Below, one piece after another: positions 10,031-21,234 of a stretch of DNA of 64,000 nt. A program made the translations under genes and the position numbers. Source of the DNA: Hormiphora californensis. Lineage: Eukaryota; Ctenophora; Tentaculata; Cydippida; Pleurobrachiidae. How positions within the stretch are numbered: the stretch's first letter is position 1; the number at the start of each line of letters is the position of its first letter. The notes under the pieces are model-generated. The model made no database searches. It worked only from the letters and a program-made list of their open reading frames with translations, and had not been told where the DNA came from. Where the stretch lies: NCBI GenBank assembly GCA_020137815.1, contig CM035353.1, forward strand, positions 1,761,459 through 1,825,458, read 5' to 3'.

Positions 10031-10139
10031 GTGAGTCCCATTGGTGGGTCCCATCGGATTTTTTTAAATTACAAGACCGGATGAAGCTGACCGGTAGTGA
10101 ATGAACCTAACTGGTATCTCCTTGCAGTAGTCACTTCCT

Positions 10140-10345
10140 TTATATTACATATTTATATTGTTGTTCTGCGAGTGGCCTTCCGCTGAGATTCATCGGAGGA
10201 TCTGACGAGAAGTTTTTTACAAATATTGTAGCGGAGTTACACCAGCACCATCGTGGATGAAGAAAGGGCCTATCAAGCCTAGGACGGAGCTCAATCCAGC
10301 CCACATGACGAGCTTTTGGGAGTAAATTGAGTACAGTCGTCCAGG
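10140..10345 (-). pseudogene. IS630/mariner-like transposase fragment
   Basis: The minus strand reads SQKLVMWAGLSSVLGLIGPF followed by FIHDGAGVTPLQYL. This matches the 'K-MVW-G-----IGP-FF-----V----YL' stretch after the second catalytic Asp of IS630/mariner transposases. It shares DNA with 760-830. A 214-bp hairpin element follows at 10367. Confidence 0.65.
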
Positions 10346-10366
10346 TGTGTCCTGCAGTAAAGTACA

Positions 10367-10580
10367 CCCCAAACTACTATGTCCCTCACTCGGGTTTTGT
10401 GAAATTTCCCACGGTCATAACTCCACTCCCTGATGAGATAGAGACTTGAAATTTGTTTTGTACGAAGAACTCGATATGATCTCCCTACAAAACAAATTTC
10501 AAGTCTCTATCTTATCAGGGGGTGGAGCTATGGCCGTCTAAAATCCGGTCGCGCGCAGCAAGGGACATAGTAGTTTGGGG
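10367..10580. mobile_element. 214-bp hairpin MITE
   Basis: The outer arms 'ccccaaactactatgtccct' and 'agggacatagtagtttgggg' are perfect inverted copies. An inner pair of about 48 bp ('gagatagagacttgaaattt' and its complement) flanks a short loop. No coding content. Confidence 0.85.
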
Positions 10581-10975
10581 GGACCTTTAGGTGGAGTTGC
10601 TCCCAAGAATATTCTATTTAAACCCGCTATATAGGTTTTGGAAGAGCTATCAATTAACATTACTGAGCCAGTCACTGAAATAAATAATAATACTAATCGA
10701 TAATATTCTGGAAGGTGGGTTTCTGTCGAAACTGTTGTTCTGTAAAGTGTCTTTAAACACATCTCGTGCCTTTTTCGGTAGCCTTTATGATCTTTAAGGA
10801 ACTTCCTTAATCGTGTGACCAAACTGAGGAAGTGGTACGGGCCGTCGAGCATGTCGCACCGCCTCTTGATATCCAGATAAAGCTGCAAAAAATGTTGATA
10901 GAGAGGTGAGCGGTATCACGTAACATTTTGCAACAATATTACGGTTTAAAATACATATTAACATTTTTATTTAAA

Positions 10976-11180
10976 CCGGGGCGTACACTTTCATAAGGAA
11001 AGAAATCATCATTAGCATGGTCTTCCCTCTGCTCTTGTTCGTCCAGAAAAAATGTATGTACCTGGTAGCGGCGGTCCATCGTGCGTGGCTAGGGGCGCTT
11101 ATACTCAGTTGTGCCACATCATCTGTTAGTTCATCTGAGTAAAGAAAGAAGGCTATAACCAGGTTCCACTTCATCAACGG
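10976..11180. repeat. Repeat A, copy 1 (pairs with 13216-13378)
   Basis: Starts 'cggggcgtacactttcataa' and aligns along its length with 13216-13378. Together with repeat B (11645 and 13822) the order A-B / A'-B' indicates a segmental duplication or two copies of one composite element. On the plus strand both copies keep a short hydrophobic frame (about 43-46 codons), but divergence is not clearly coding. Confidence 0.65.
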
Positions 11181-11439
11181 AAACGGGCAACCTGATGTTG
11201 CATTATTATGAACCCGGGTATGCCATGTGAATTGTGCAGAATGTGCACCGTCCCCTTTTATACTGATATCCCTATCTTCTTACCAAAATATAGCTATTTT
11301 CAGACTTCTTTAATATATTTATCTCATAATTCAAAACAAGATGATTTGTCAGTTTAGTCACAAATGCTGCTGTTAGTAGCTTGTGTTTGTTAATTCCCGT
11401 GTTAAATCACTATAATCCACTCGAAAATTCCACCGTTAT

Positions 11440-11740
11440 GTTGCTTGCAACAATTTCTATCTGCCTTCTGATGGCCCTGCAAGTATCCTGGTAGTATGTG
11501 CATGTGGAGGTAGAACAGGAATCAATCCACTGGATGAGTTTAGGAATATTGGGGGCTTTGTCCAAGTGAGAAGATCCTCTCCTGAAAACAGCCCTATATC
11601 TTCATCCGATCATCGTAGAGAATAGTAATGATCCTATCTCCAAACTTATTCTCCAGCAGCTCCCGAATGTGGTATGGTTTATGGCAAGGAGCTCCGTCCT
11701 GCTGCCAGAATGCATTGGTACTACCGTCAAGATTCATTTA
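11440..11740 (-). pseudogene. IS630/mariner-like transposase C-terminal region
   Basis: The minus strand reads NAFWQQDGAPCHKPYHIREL then LENKFGDRII. 'QQDGAP-H' carries the third-block Asp/His region of DDE_3 transposases. After a frame change it continues HLDKAPNIPKLIQWIDSCST and CRAIRRQIEIVASN, which resembles the final helices. Stops and shifts make it a pseudogene. Confidence 0.75.
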
Positions 11741-12012
11741 AGCCGATCAAAACGGTTCTGGGTCAGAGAACTTGTGGGGAGGTCCGGATGATGCTCGCCT
11801 CCTCTTCCTCGACGCCGGTGGAGGGGATGGTTGTTGGGCGGGTTCCACGTCGGATGAGGATGGTTGTTGGGCGGGTTCCACGTCAGATGAGGATGGCTCC
11901 GGGGTTGGATCCAGGGCAGGTGAGGATTGATTCGGTCCAGGCCGGTAGGAATCGGAGGGGATGGTGGTGTCGATTGTTGGGCAGGTTCCTCGGTGAATCG
12001 GTGATGATCCGT
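11645..12012 (-). repeat. Repeat B, copy 1: transposase tail plus proline-rich segment
   Basis: This segment recurs at 13822-14133 with an internal deletion. Upstream of the transposase C-terminus the minus strand has a proline-rich frame with a duplicated unit SSSDVEPAQQPS, followed by RKRRR. The same joint between the proline-rich part and the transposase tail in both copies implies it spread as one rearranged unit. Confidence 0.7.
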
Positions 12013-12099
12013 ACAATTACTACGACGCAATGAACGTAACGAATGGGTTAGAGATAACCGGACGGCACTCGAAGATGGACCGTTCAAGTATCAAGTAAG

Positions 12100-13215
12100 T
12101 AAGTAAGAATGAATCCTAAATGAACTTGAAAACAAAAAAGGTATTCCAAACCGGAATTTCACAGTCGCCTTTGGGTAACGATTTCCTTTCAAACGCGACT
12201 AATTTTAGCTCAATTGGACTACCACAAGAGACACAGTGGCCACTTTTCCGACACTAGGTCTGGTCAAGTGACCCCTATTGGACCGCTAGCGTCATTGCTA
12301 AGTGCCAATAAGCAGGTGTAACGGTCGCGTATCACGTATCACATCTGCTAATTAGGACGGTATACCGATACAGCGTCCGTTAGAATGGAAGTTCTCTTGC
12401 TAACACGTCATAATTTGATGGGGATCACATGACCCAACCTAGGCTAGATAAACTGGTCACTGTGATTCTTGTGGTGATCCAATTAAGCTCAAACTGGTCG
12501 CGTTCGAAAGAAAATCGATAGCCAAACAAATTTGTAAAACTTTGGTACCAAAATATGGTCCCGTTTTGGCGTTCATTAAATGTTCATTCGGGCGAAAAAA
12601 ATGAATTTTCATCCAGAGGGCTGAAACTCCGGATTCCTCGAATGAGTAACCATACAAATATTGTAACAAAATATCAGGGTGATTGAAATTAAATTTCTAG
12701 GAGAAAAGAAGGCCAACGTACCCTTAGTTTTTTTTGGGCCGCGCGGTACAGCAACACCAAGAGAACTGAGAAGTGCAGAGACAACGAAAAAGACGTTGGA
12801 GGTTAGACAGAACCGGTGATCAATCAAAACATGACCAAGTTACGCTATATATTTACCAGCAGCTATATATATGAGGCAATTCGTCTTAGCATGGTCAGTG
12901 ATGAAGCTCCATACTAAGACGTTGCCATGGTGGTAGAGGACCATTTGTAAGGAACAGAAGAATTCCGTGGGTTGCTGAATAGATTTGCTACATACAGCCT
13001 TCTTCACGTTTCTCGAGAGTTTTCATAACCATGTAAATACCTAATCAAATATTACATACCCATTATTAGTGTATGCCCATTGTTATTTACACATTATCAG
13101 GGAAGTTTTCCCAGCTTGGTCATAACCAGCAAAATCCATTAATGTTTCTGCGTTTTCTTTGAAGCCAGCAGACTTTTTCCTGGGTTGGCTTTGTAGGTCC
13201 ACTCTCACTTTAGCA
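12100..13215. other. No recognisable gene
   Basis: I see no conserved peptide, tandem array or terminal repeat in this 1.1-kb interval on either strand. Confidence 0.4.
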
Positions 13216-13378
13216 TACCGGGGCGTAAACTTTCATAATGAAATTAATCATTATCATCATCGTCCTCCCCCTGCTTGCACGGTGCTTGGTCCAGAAGAAC
13301 CGGATGCATCTCGTAGCGGCGCTGGTCCACTTCAAAATCGACGGGCACTCACCGCTGGTTTTTCCGTCGAGTGAATAA
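13216..13378 (+). repeat. Repeat A, copy 2, with short hydrophobic ORF
   Basis: Aligns with 10976-11180. On the plus strand it carries ATG at 13239 and a 46-codon frame beginning MKLIIIIIVLPLLARCLVQK and ending at a stop near 13376. The start looks like a signal peptide or single membrane segment. The paralogue keeps a related frame without this ATG, so coding is doubtful. Confidence 0.5.
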
Positions 13379-13821
13379 AAAAGTTTCTTTACAAAAAGTT
13401 CCACTGTACGTAGCAAACATAGAATGAGTATTAGCCAAAAGCAAGAATAACAGTGGTCGCTGGTCGGATGTGGAAGAGATGAGGATTGTTGTTGAAGAAA
13501 TCCTCAAGGGCTGGAAAGACCTAGATTTCGAGCATGTAGCGATACGTCCACTGATCAACAGATTTCAAGGGTGAGGCTGAGGTTAAATCCGGGCTCCTCG
13601 CTGGATAGTTAAGTTGTGATGAAGGGACCCAGGTTTCTGGTCGGGTGTCGTCCTCTTCTGGGAAGAAGTACACTGTTACTAAGATTACTATTACTATATC
13701 ATGATAACTTTGATCACGGTTCTCACCTTCATCAAACTCGATCGCACCAACGTCTCTCTTCTAGTTGTAGGAGGAGTAGCTGGTTGATTCCTCTGTCTGC
13801 CATTGAACTTGGCGATGATCT

Positions 13822-14133
13822 TATTCCCAAACTTATTCTCCAGCAGCTCCCGAATGTGGTATGGTTTATGGCAAGGAGCCTGCTGCCAGAATGCATTGGT
13901 ACTATACGGTTCTAGATCAGATGTCCGGGGATGTCCGGATGATGCTCGCCTCGGGCCTCCTCTTCCTCGACGCTGGTTGAGGGGATGGTTGTTGGGCGGG
14001 TTCCACGTCAGATGAGGATGACTCCGGGGCTGGATCCAGGGCAGGTGAGGATTGATTCGGTCCAGGTGTAGGAACCGGAGGGGATGGTGGTGTCGATTGT
14101 TGGGCAGGTTCCTCGGTGACTCGGTGATGATGT
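13822..14133 (-). pseudogene. Repeat B, copy 2: transposase tail plus proline-rich segment
   Basis: The minus strand reads FWQQAPCHKPYHIRELLENK followed by FGNKIIAKF. Relative to copy 1, four or so bases pairs of the QQDGAPCH motif are missing, which removes the Asp-Gly. The proline-rich part has one rather than two SSSDVEPAQQPS-like units. Confidence 0.7.
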
Positions 14134-14139
14134 CCTCCT

Positions 14140-15560
14140 CACTGAAGCGCACCGTGTGAGGGCTTGCTTGAAAATCTCCGAAACCGTCAATTATAATTAA
14201 CTAATTACAATTACTAATTAATTAGTAGCCCGCCGGGTTTGTTTATTACAGCGTAGGGGGTGTTATACTGGATCCCTTCCTTGACAAATAAGCCTCACGA
14301 AGATCCGAGTCCTTTCCTAGAGGTTCTAACTTATACATTAGAGTTAGTTAACTCATACATATTAGATTTCAATTAATCAATATTATTCAATTACTTAAAA
14401 TCATATAAAATTAATTATAATCACATAAAATATTTTAGGAAACTAACTTCCTAAATACAGCCGGAGCCATAGTTACTGGATCGGTAGGATGACCCATCGA
14501 CAAAGTGGACCCCTTAATTACTCGTCTCCACTTTCCATGCCTACCCACGTTCTTTAACATTTCGTTGCAGTTCTTGGTACTGCTTTTGAGTCAACATATT
14601 ATATAATATGTAGCTATATTAACCTTCAAATATAATTGATAATGAATGTCACGATCAATCAATGTTAGTATTCTCTCCTACTATCATTACATTTCCTGAA
14701 AATCTAATGAGCGAATCGGTGGTACAGAATCTCCTTGTTCTTACCTGCTGCAGTCGGTAGGAAATTTTGATGGTAATTTAGAAACTAGATAGTTATGAAA
14801 GTGTACATTTAGAAATGATCAGAAATCCTTTGTGAGTTGGGTAAAGCGCAAAATGGTGCCACTACCACACTCAAACATTTGCTCTTGCTACTATGTAGTT
14901 ATGTTTGTATGTCACCAGTGTTGATGACATTTTTATATAAGTCTCTTGTCCTTTTTTACCCATACAAACTGTAAACAACCTGTGCCCGGAGAAAGCGACC
15001 CATAGAACTCCCATAGAAATTCCTCAATATTGCTTCTTCATCACACTGTCTTTATTTCTGGCTTTAGTAAACACACAGGTGACAGAACGCGGCTTTCCCC
15101 CCGTAACTGTCACAGACAAAATCCAAGCGTCCCTCAAAATCTTAAACAAGTGTCTCATGTGTCCTTTAAACATTATATCCCAGTAAACATTATATCCCAG
15201 TAAACATCGTATCCCGGTAAAAATTATCCCAGTAAATTCAGTAGACAGTTGGGTGATCGGATAATTGTTTATTAGCCTCATGTCTGATAGTCAGAGTTTT
15301 TATTATTCTCTCTGGGCTGAACGAATGAACCAATAAAAAATCTGAATATGAGTAAATTCATTTTTGCAAAAATCAAGTGTCTCATGTGTCCTTTAAACAA
15401 TGTCACCACGCTTCAACGCTTGTTTTTTGGGAACCTCGTAGCATTTCTTTTTCAGTTCTCTCTGCAGGCTGCGGTTGATAGCTGAAGGATGTTGGCGGTC
15501 CCGTCCTTCTTTAGATGCTTGTCTCTGAGCTCAATAGTTGTATATAGTTACCAGACGCGG
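14140..15560. other. No recognisable gene; AT-rich
   Basis: Only short frames without motifs. A small tandem phrase 'cattatatcccagtaaa' repeats three to four times at 15168-15235. Nothing else is supported. Confidence 0.4.
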
Positions 15561-15567
15561 CTTGTCA

Positions 15568-15611
15568 AATGTTCGATCCATCTCCTCGAGGAGATGGATC
15601 GAACATTTGTA
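15568..15611. repeat. 44-bp perfect palindrome
   Basis: The palindrome is centred on ctcgag: 'aaatgttcgatccatctcct' is followed directly by its reverse complement. It lies about 80 bp left of the giant inverted repeat. Confidence 0.85.
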
Positions 15612-15690
15612 CTCGCCTGTAAAATAGAAAGAGAAAGCTTTTCTAAAGATAGCCAGAGAGATTCGGGAAGAGCTTCGAAATACAAATAAA

Positions 15691-17259
15691 TACAAGGTGG
15701 GCCACGGATTGTTGGTAAGGGTTAGCGAGTTGTCCCGTCAAAACGGTGATAGTTGCGAGAATAAAAATCATGGGAGCACTCTGGATCAATTTCTTGGTAA
15801 CTTTTTCCATAATTTTTTGTCAAAAATTCGAAAATTCATTTTTCATTCCTTCATTCATTTCTCGTTCATTTATGATGTGAGCATCCTAATTTTCCATCAT
15901 GGTGCTATTTTTCTTTGGCTTGAATTTATTTTTCCAATGAACACCATAAAAATGAAATTGAAGCACCAGGTCACGTTGCAGTTGAGAAAATGCTCATGCA
16001 TGATTTTGGCTCTTCCTGCGACTTTCAATGAGCTGTATCACGGCTCCCTTTTGTTCAATCTTTTTCAAAATTTGGGTGAACATTGGATAAACAAAGATCT
16101 TTGCTCACAAGAAAAATCAAGGTCAAAACTCAAAGTTCATTTTTCATTTTTGGTAGTTCATTCCACTCATTCAGGAACTAACATCCCTAAAGTCATGAAA
16201 AGTTTTGGGTTTTGTTTGGCCTATGCTCTGCAATGCCAGAGAGGTGTTGTAGCGTGATTCCGGGCTAGTTTTTGGGTGTCCATGTGATCATGATGATACT
16301 TGACACCTTATTTGGGCCATAATTAAGAGATTTTCTCAAGTTGAAGCATGTTACTTGGGTTTTCTGTGATTGATATCGTGAAACAATGTTATGGGATCCC
16401 ATAGCACCCCTAAAATGATGATTAATTCAACAAAATGGGTTGATTTATGATCGAAATTGTTCGTTTAGTTAAGTTTGTCTTCGGTTTAAATCTTTTCAAT
16501 AATAAATCAACTCATTTTGTTGAAATAATCATCATTTTAGGGGTGCTATGGGATCCCATAACATTTTTTCACGATATCAATCACAGAAAACCCAAGTAAC
16601 ATGCTTCAACTTGAGAAAATCTCTTAATTATGGCCCAAATAAGGTGTCAAGTATCATCATGATCACATGGACACCCAAAAACTAGCCCGGAATCACGCTA
16701 CAACACCTCTCTGGCATTGCAGAGCATAGGCCAAACAAAACCCAAAACTTTTCATGACTTTAGGGATGTTAGTTCCTGAATGAGTGGAATGAACTACCAA
16801 AAATGAAAAATGAACTTTGAGTTTTGACCTTGATTTTTCTTGTGAGCAAAGATCTTTGTTTATCCAATGTTCACCCAAATTTTGAAAAAGATTGAACAAA
16901 AGGGAGCCGTGATACAGCTCATTGAAAGTCGCAGGAAGAGCCAAAATCATGCATGAGCATTTTCTCAACTGCAACGTGACCTGGTGCTTCAATTTCATTT
17001 TTATGGTGTTCATTGGAAAGATAAATTCAAGCCAAAGAAAAATAGCACCATGATGGAAAATTAGGATGCTCACATCATAAATGAACGAGAAATGAATGAA
17101 GGAATGAAAAATGAATTTTCGAATTTTTGACAAAAAATTATGGAAAAAGTTACCAAGAAATTGATCCAGAGTGCTCCCATGATTTTTATTCTCGCAACTA
17201 TCACCGTTTTGACGGGACAACTCGCTAACCCTTACCAACAATCCGTGGCCCACCTTGTA
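15691..17259. repeat. 1.57-kb near-perfect inverted repeat (giant hairpin)
   Basis: Arms of about 760 bp (15691-16450 and 16500-17259) are reverse complements with very few differences, separated by about 50 bp. The outer ends are 'tacaaggtgggccacgg' and its complement. Each arm has the same 186-codon open frame reading toward the centre. The frame is rich in Phe, His and Ile, has no recognised motif, and looks like a by-product. The structure is a foldback element or recent inverted duplication. If transcribed through it would give a long double-stranded RNA. No transposase and no clear target duplication were seen. Confidence 0.85.
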
Positions 17260-18286
17260 CATACATATCATATAATATGTAGCAATTATTTGATTACCCA
17301 GTATAACTCCAGGTTGGATAAAATGTGTGGCGAACACTCCGATACCAGCATTTGGTATACTCGAATCGGCCAACTTCACAAAACTCGGAACCTTGCTGGA
17401 TCCTTAGTTCCCTGCCTAGTAACCACTTTGGCCATGTTCTTCACAGACATCCAGAACATAGTCTCTGCACCATGGACAGTGTCTATTGGACACCCGGTGA
17501 ATTATATGTTTGTTAAAGAAGTAGGATTATATCAGATCAACAGGGGTTAGACAAAGCTAACCTTTGATATGTTTCAGAGTCTATTGTCGACATGTTTATT
17601 ATGAAAGAGTTTTTTCTGTTTTTATAAAGATGGCTCTTAAATGGACTATGGAGTTTCAACAGGCGGTGCAACGAGTGACAAAATTTGGTGCAGATGAAGC
17701 AGTAGGTTCTGGTGGGTCACTAAACCTGGTAGGATTCTGCCCTGGGTCGTTAGACGGAGGTATAGCATCATAAACAAAACGTTTAGACCTTTCCTGACGA
17801 TTATATTTAATAATACTAAGTATATTTAAAGCAAATGGAATAGAATTGGAAAGATTGTTATAAACAGTTTCAAAAGGTTTCCAATTTCAACACGTCTATA
17901 GATCTTGAGGGCTTTCCGCGAAAGGTGTTGATGTAGTTGACTGTTTTTTTGACATTTTTGCCAATCCCTACTATAAAGCCAAATCAAGCAAACCAATGTC
18001 AAAAAGGTGGCTCATCTAAACTGCTGCAGTCCGAAGGTACAGGCGGGAATCAGTTGGTTTCCTATACAAGCGGTATTTCAATCCATGGTTCACCAGGGTG
18101 AGGGTGATTTTATAAAATTAGTTTAGATAACATATATATATTCAATTAATCTTACTTATAATATGGAAACGGTACATACTACATGAACCAAGAATGTTGG
18201 CTCACATATGTACTGTTGCCACTAGCTGTTACTTCTAAGTCTGCGGTGTTGACTTCCAATATTCGGTCCCATGTGATCCAGTGAAT
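17260..18286. other. No recognisable gene
   Basis: Short frames such as 17634-17773 (+) have no known motif. A phrase starting 'tttcaatccatggt' near 18076 recurs at 20131, showing a dispersed repeat. Confidence 0.4.
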
Positions 18287-18802
18287 CTATTCGGTATCAA
18301 TTCCCATAGCACTTCCCATAAACCTATCAGTGGTACATTCTAGATGCATTAAAAATATTTCTCTCTCCAACTCGCTACCTCTCTCCAGGCCCATGCTCCT
18401 CCTCTCTAATCTCTGCTCCTCCTCCCATTCAATCCAATACATCTCTTCGGTATATTTTTGATATCTCTCTCTCCTCTTAGGAGTCCTCGGGGTTGAATGG
18501 GTGTCATGAGAATCCCCTTCCTCAATGAATGTGGTAAACTCTAACACCGACTTCATGAGTGGGATTGTTAGGGATAGCGGGACTGGGGAGGATGTTACTC
18601 GTGGCTGAAACCTCTCTGCTGGCTCATCCACCGTCATCGCATTTTGTAGGGCTCGTACTGGCGTTGAGGCCGATAGAGGGTCAAAGGTGTAGGAGGAGGA
18701 GATCTCCAACGATTCCTCCATTGAAGGTTCCTCGAGTTCTATAATTAAGGACTCTTGGACAGGCGAGATACTGAGATCAGTGCTGGAGATAGTAGAAGAC
18801 AT
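18287..18802 (-). CDS. Unidentified 171-residue ORF
   Basis: ATG-initiated and stop-terminated on the minus strand. The N-terminal 70 residues are Ser/Thr/Glu rich (MSSTISSTDLSISPVQES), the middle is polar, and residues about 110-160 form a highly charged region with many Glu and Arg (EEMYWIEWEEEQRLERRS) likely to be helical. No signal peptide, membrane segment or catalytic motif is visible. The length exceeds chance frames of the neighbourhood and composition is protein-like. It could be a small host gene, the last exon of one, or a transposon accessory ORF. Confidence 0.35.
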   Translation of the reverse strand: MSSTISSTDLSISPVQESLIIELEEPSMEESLEISSSYTFDPLSASTPVRALQNAMTVDEPAERFQPRVTSSPVPLSLTIPLMKSVLEFTTFIEEGDSHDTHSTPRTPKRRERYQKYTEEMYWIEWEEEQRLERRSMGLERGSELEREIFLMHLECTTDRFMGSAMGIDTE

Positions 18803-19344
18803 GATGGTAGAATGATCTCTATAATGGCAGACTCCTCGGCAAAGGAGATGTGTAGTCGAGAGTTGGGCATGATGGCGTTATTTTTTATAATAACAGGTGA
18901 CAATCCATATCTATTAGAAGGCAAACTTTTTTGCACCCGTTTTTTAGTTCCAGTTGTACATATATCGTCTTCCTGTTCTGTGTATAGGTCTAGTCGTAGG
19001 ATCATTGTATCGGGTTTTTACACTTCCTATCAAATTAAGGAGGGAATTTAATTGGAAAGGTTGGATAAATATAGTAAAAAAACCACACACACACCCAGTT
19101 CTCTACAGGGTAGAGTTCGGGGACACCATCATGGTTAATCAGTTTCATTGTGTTGGGTGGTACTTCCTCATTCTCTAACCACTCTATTCTCGCTGTTCTT
19201 TCCACACTCTTCGGGCCTTCTCGGAAAGGTACCGATCTTGCTCCATGGTTTTGACACGGTTTTAAAATAATTCCGCACGGGTTTCCCGTAGGAAATTTGG
19301 AGCATCAACCTGTCGACATCCAAGGACAGACGGTGTCAGGTTGG

Positions 19345-19475
19345 TGTCTGGGTATATATAACAGAGTAATAAATAAATAGTAGGATTACAAGGAGTGTGG
19401 TGGTGTTTGTCATGGTGAGGTCCTGACTGAAGGCGGTGTTGAGCACGGCACCGGTGGGGGTCTCGACGTCCATTA
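19345..19475 (-). CDS. Possible 43-residue single-membrane-span peptide
   Basis: The minus strand carries ATG then VETPTGAVLNTAFSQDLTM, followed by a hydrophobic stretch LLVILLFIYYSVIY and a stop after about 43 codons. It has the look of a small type-I or tail-anchored peptide. Nothing supports expression, and a chance frame is quite possible. Confidence 0.2.
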
Positions 19476-19822
19476 GGGGAGGTAAAGTATAGCTCTTACA
19501 CAAGTAATTACGGCTTCATGCTTCCAGTGCCTTCCTCCTTACTGCTTTTTCCTGAATTAATGATAATAATGTTTTTTTTAAATACTATTCACGGGGTCGA
19601 GAGATGTGAGTGATATAAGCTTGGGAGTTGGATGTTAGTATAGAAAATCGACAATAGAAAGTACAACAAAATTACGTTTTTTACTTCTTTCGACCGATAT
19701 GATATTGTATTTTAGCATCTTTTGTGTTATGGCAGAAGAAGAATCAATATAAAATATCAAACATGTAAAAATAAAATCAATAAAATCACTCAATATAAAA
19801 TATCAAACATATAATATCACTC

Positions 19823-20020
19823 AACACATTTACATTTGCAAGCCAGAATACAGGGCAGGCCAAGTTTTTGGCATTTACATCTGGTACATTTAGTTTCCCG
19901 GCACTTCACCTTCAACAGATCAAATTTGTCCTTGGCATCGATGGACTGCCAAACAGGGCTACAATCATGGTCCCATCTCCACTCTTGGGGGGCTTGGTTT
20001 GGAAGATCTGTACAGTTAGA
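19823..20020 (-). pseudogene. Cys-rich C-terminal fragment of a transposon-type protein
   Basis: The minus frame reads WRWDHDCSPVWQSIDAKDKF, then CRETKCTRCKCQKLGLPCIL and ACKCKC, and ends at a stop. Eight Cys follow the spacing of the 'C-CKK--L-C--AC-C' tails often seen at the end of uncharacterised transposon or phage-like ORFs in invertebrates, reminiscent of CXC/tesmin modules. No upstream catalytic part was found, so only the tail is present. Confidence 0.5.
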
Positions 20021-20307
20021 ATGTCCCTATAACAGATATTAAGATGCTTTATATGCCGCCCTACTGCAGTGAAGCGTTAGAGCGTCTGGTCCTGGTGGGA
20101 GGGCTGAGATGTCCGTTATACATTCCCTATTTCAATCCATGGTCCACGAGGGTGATTTTACACAATTAGATAAAATATATATATATACAAATCGGAGCTT
20201 GTAATGGCCAAATGTTTATGAGCCGCATGAAGATATATAGTGTTAGTAGAGTATACCGGCGGCCTCTAGGGTTGGACAACATGTAAAACACTGTGGTTTG
20301 TTAACAG

Positions 20308-20331
20308 TTTCGGCGTCAACGCCTTCTTCAG
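20308..20331 (-). ncRNA. Hammerhead-like core, left arm
   Basis: Minus strand CTGAAGA, helix GGCG-TTGA-CGCC, GAAA. The four-base-pair helix is perfect and the core fits CUGANGA...GAAA. Downstream CTGT/ACAG could form helix III, but the base after the following U is G, which is not a cleavable site, so this version may be inactive. Confidence 0.5.
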
Positions 20332-20512
20332 AACTAAAGAAAATGGTAACTTTACAAAATGAATATATCTCGATAGATCAACTAAATAAATTACTAAAAC
20401 ACAACTAAAGACTAAAACGACCACAAGTACTAAAAACGACTACAACGACCTAAAAACGACAAATAACTACTAAACCCAAAAACTAGAGAACAAACTATTA
20501 AACGAACACACA

Positions 20513-20775
20513 GATTGAGTGAACACCTCCGAGCGGCGGGACGTCCTTCGTCCTACCCTAACAACGCCATGGGTCAGCACTACCTCCAGGTACACCCCTC
20601 CCAACCTGCCGATATCTCTCTAACAATTTTAGGAATTGAGAAGAAAACAGTACGGAGGAAGGCACTGGAGGCAGTATTGATCACATCACATTCACCCTCC
20701 CTCAATGACAAACTTGAACTACAAACGACAGTTACCCATACTTGTCCCCCCGCCCCCCCCCCCCTAACCCCCTAG
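20513..20775 (+). pseudogene. Penelope-like ORF C-terminus (GIY-YIG region)
   Basis: The frame reads EHLRAAGRPSSYPNNAMGQH, then LGIEKKTVRRKALEAVLITS, then HSPSLNDKLELQ. In Penelope-like elements the final part of the GIY-YIG endonuclease has the Arg-x-x-x-E(A/S)-x-x-I...P-x-LN pattern, where the Glu is the metal-binding residue (here RRKALEAVLI). The RT domain and the GIY-YIG start are absent, so this is a truncated copy. Confidence 0.7.
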
Positions 20776-21210
20776 CTCCTTGAATTTTTGGTTTTATTAG
20801 CGTTTATTTATTTATTATTCTATTTGTGTTGGGTTCCGATTCAGCGTCCCGTAGCGTGGCCCCTAGGATGGTTAACCACTATAATACTGGGTGCAAGCTG
20901 TAACATATATTGCAGCCTGTCCAACCTAGTATAACCGGTTTTTTCCCTCTGGTGAGTTATACCATATTTGGGTGCACCTCCCTTGCTCTCTCTTTCCCCC
21001 CCCTCTTTTTTCTTGACCCGGTTTTGACCTGTGTGTTCGTTTAATAGTTTGTTCTCTAGTTTTTGGGTTTAGTAGTTATTTGTCGTTTTTAGGTCGTTGT
21101 AGTCGTTTTTAGTACTTGTGGTCGTTTTAGTCTTTAGTTGTGTTTTAGTAATTTATTTAGTTGATCTATCGAGATATATTCATTTTGTAAAGTTACCATT
21201 TTCTTTAGTT

Positions 21211-21234
21211 CTGAAGAAGGCGTTGACGCCGAAA
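21211..21234 (+). ncRNA. Hammerhead-like core, right arm
   Basis: Identical to the left-arm core in the opposite orientation: CTGAAGA, GGCG-TTGA-CGCC, GAAA. It sits downstream of the Penelope ORF, the usual place in these elements. Confidence 0.5.

Noticed and set aside
15697-17379. Two long ORFs (186 and 228 codons) in the giant inverted repeat as genes
   Set aside because: They are the same frame read from mirror-image arms. The sequence has no motif and a composition fitting AT-rich DNA. Their agreement follows from the inverted repeat, not from selection.
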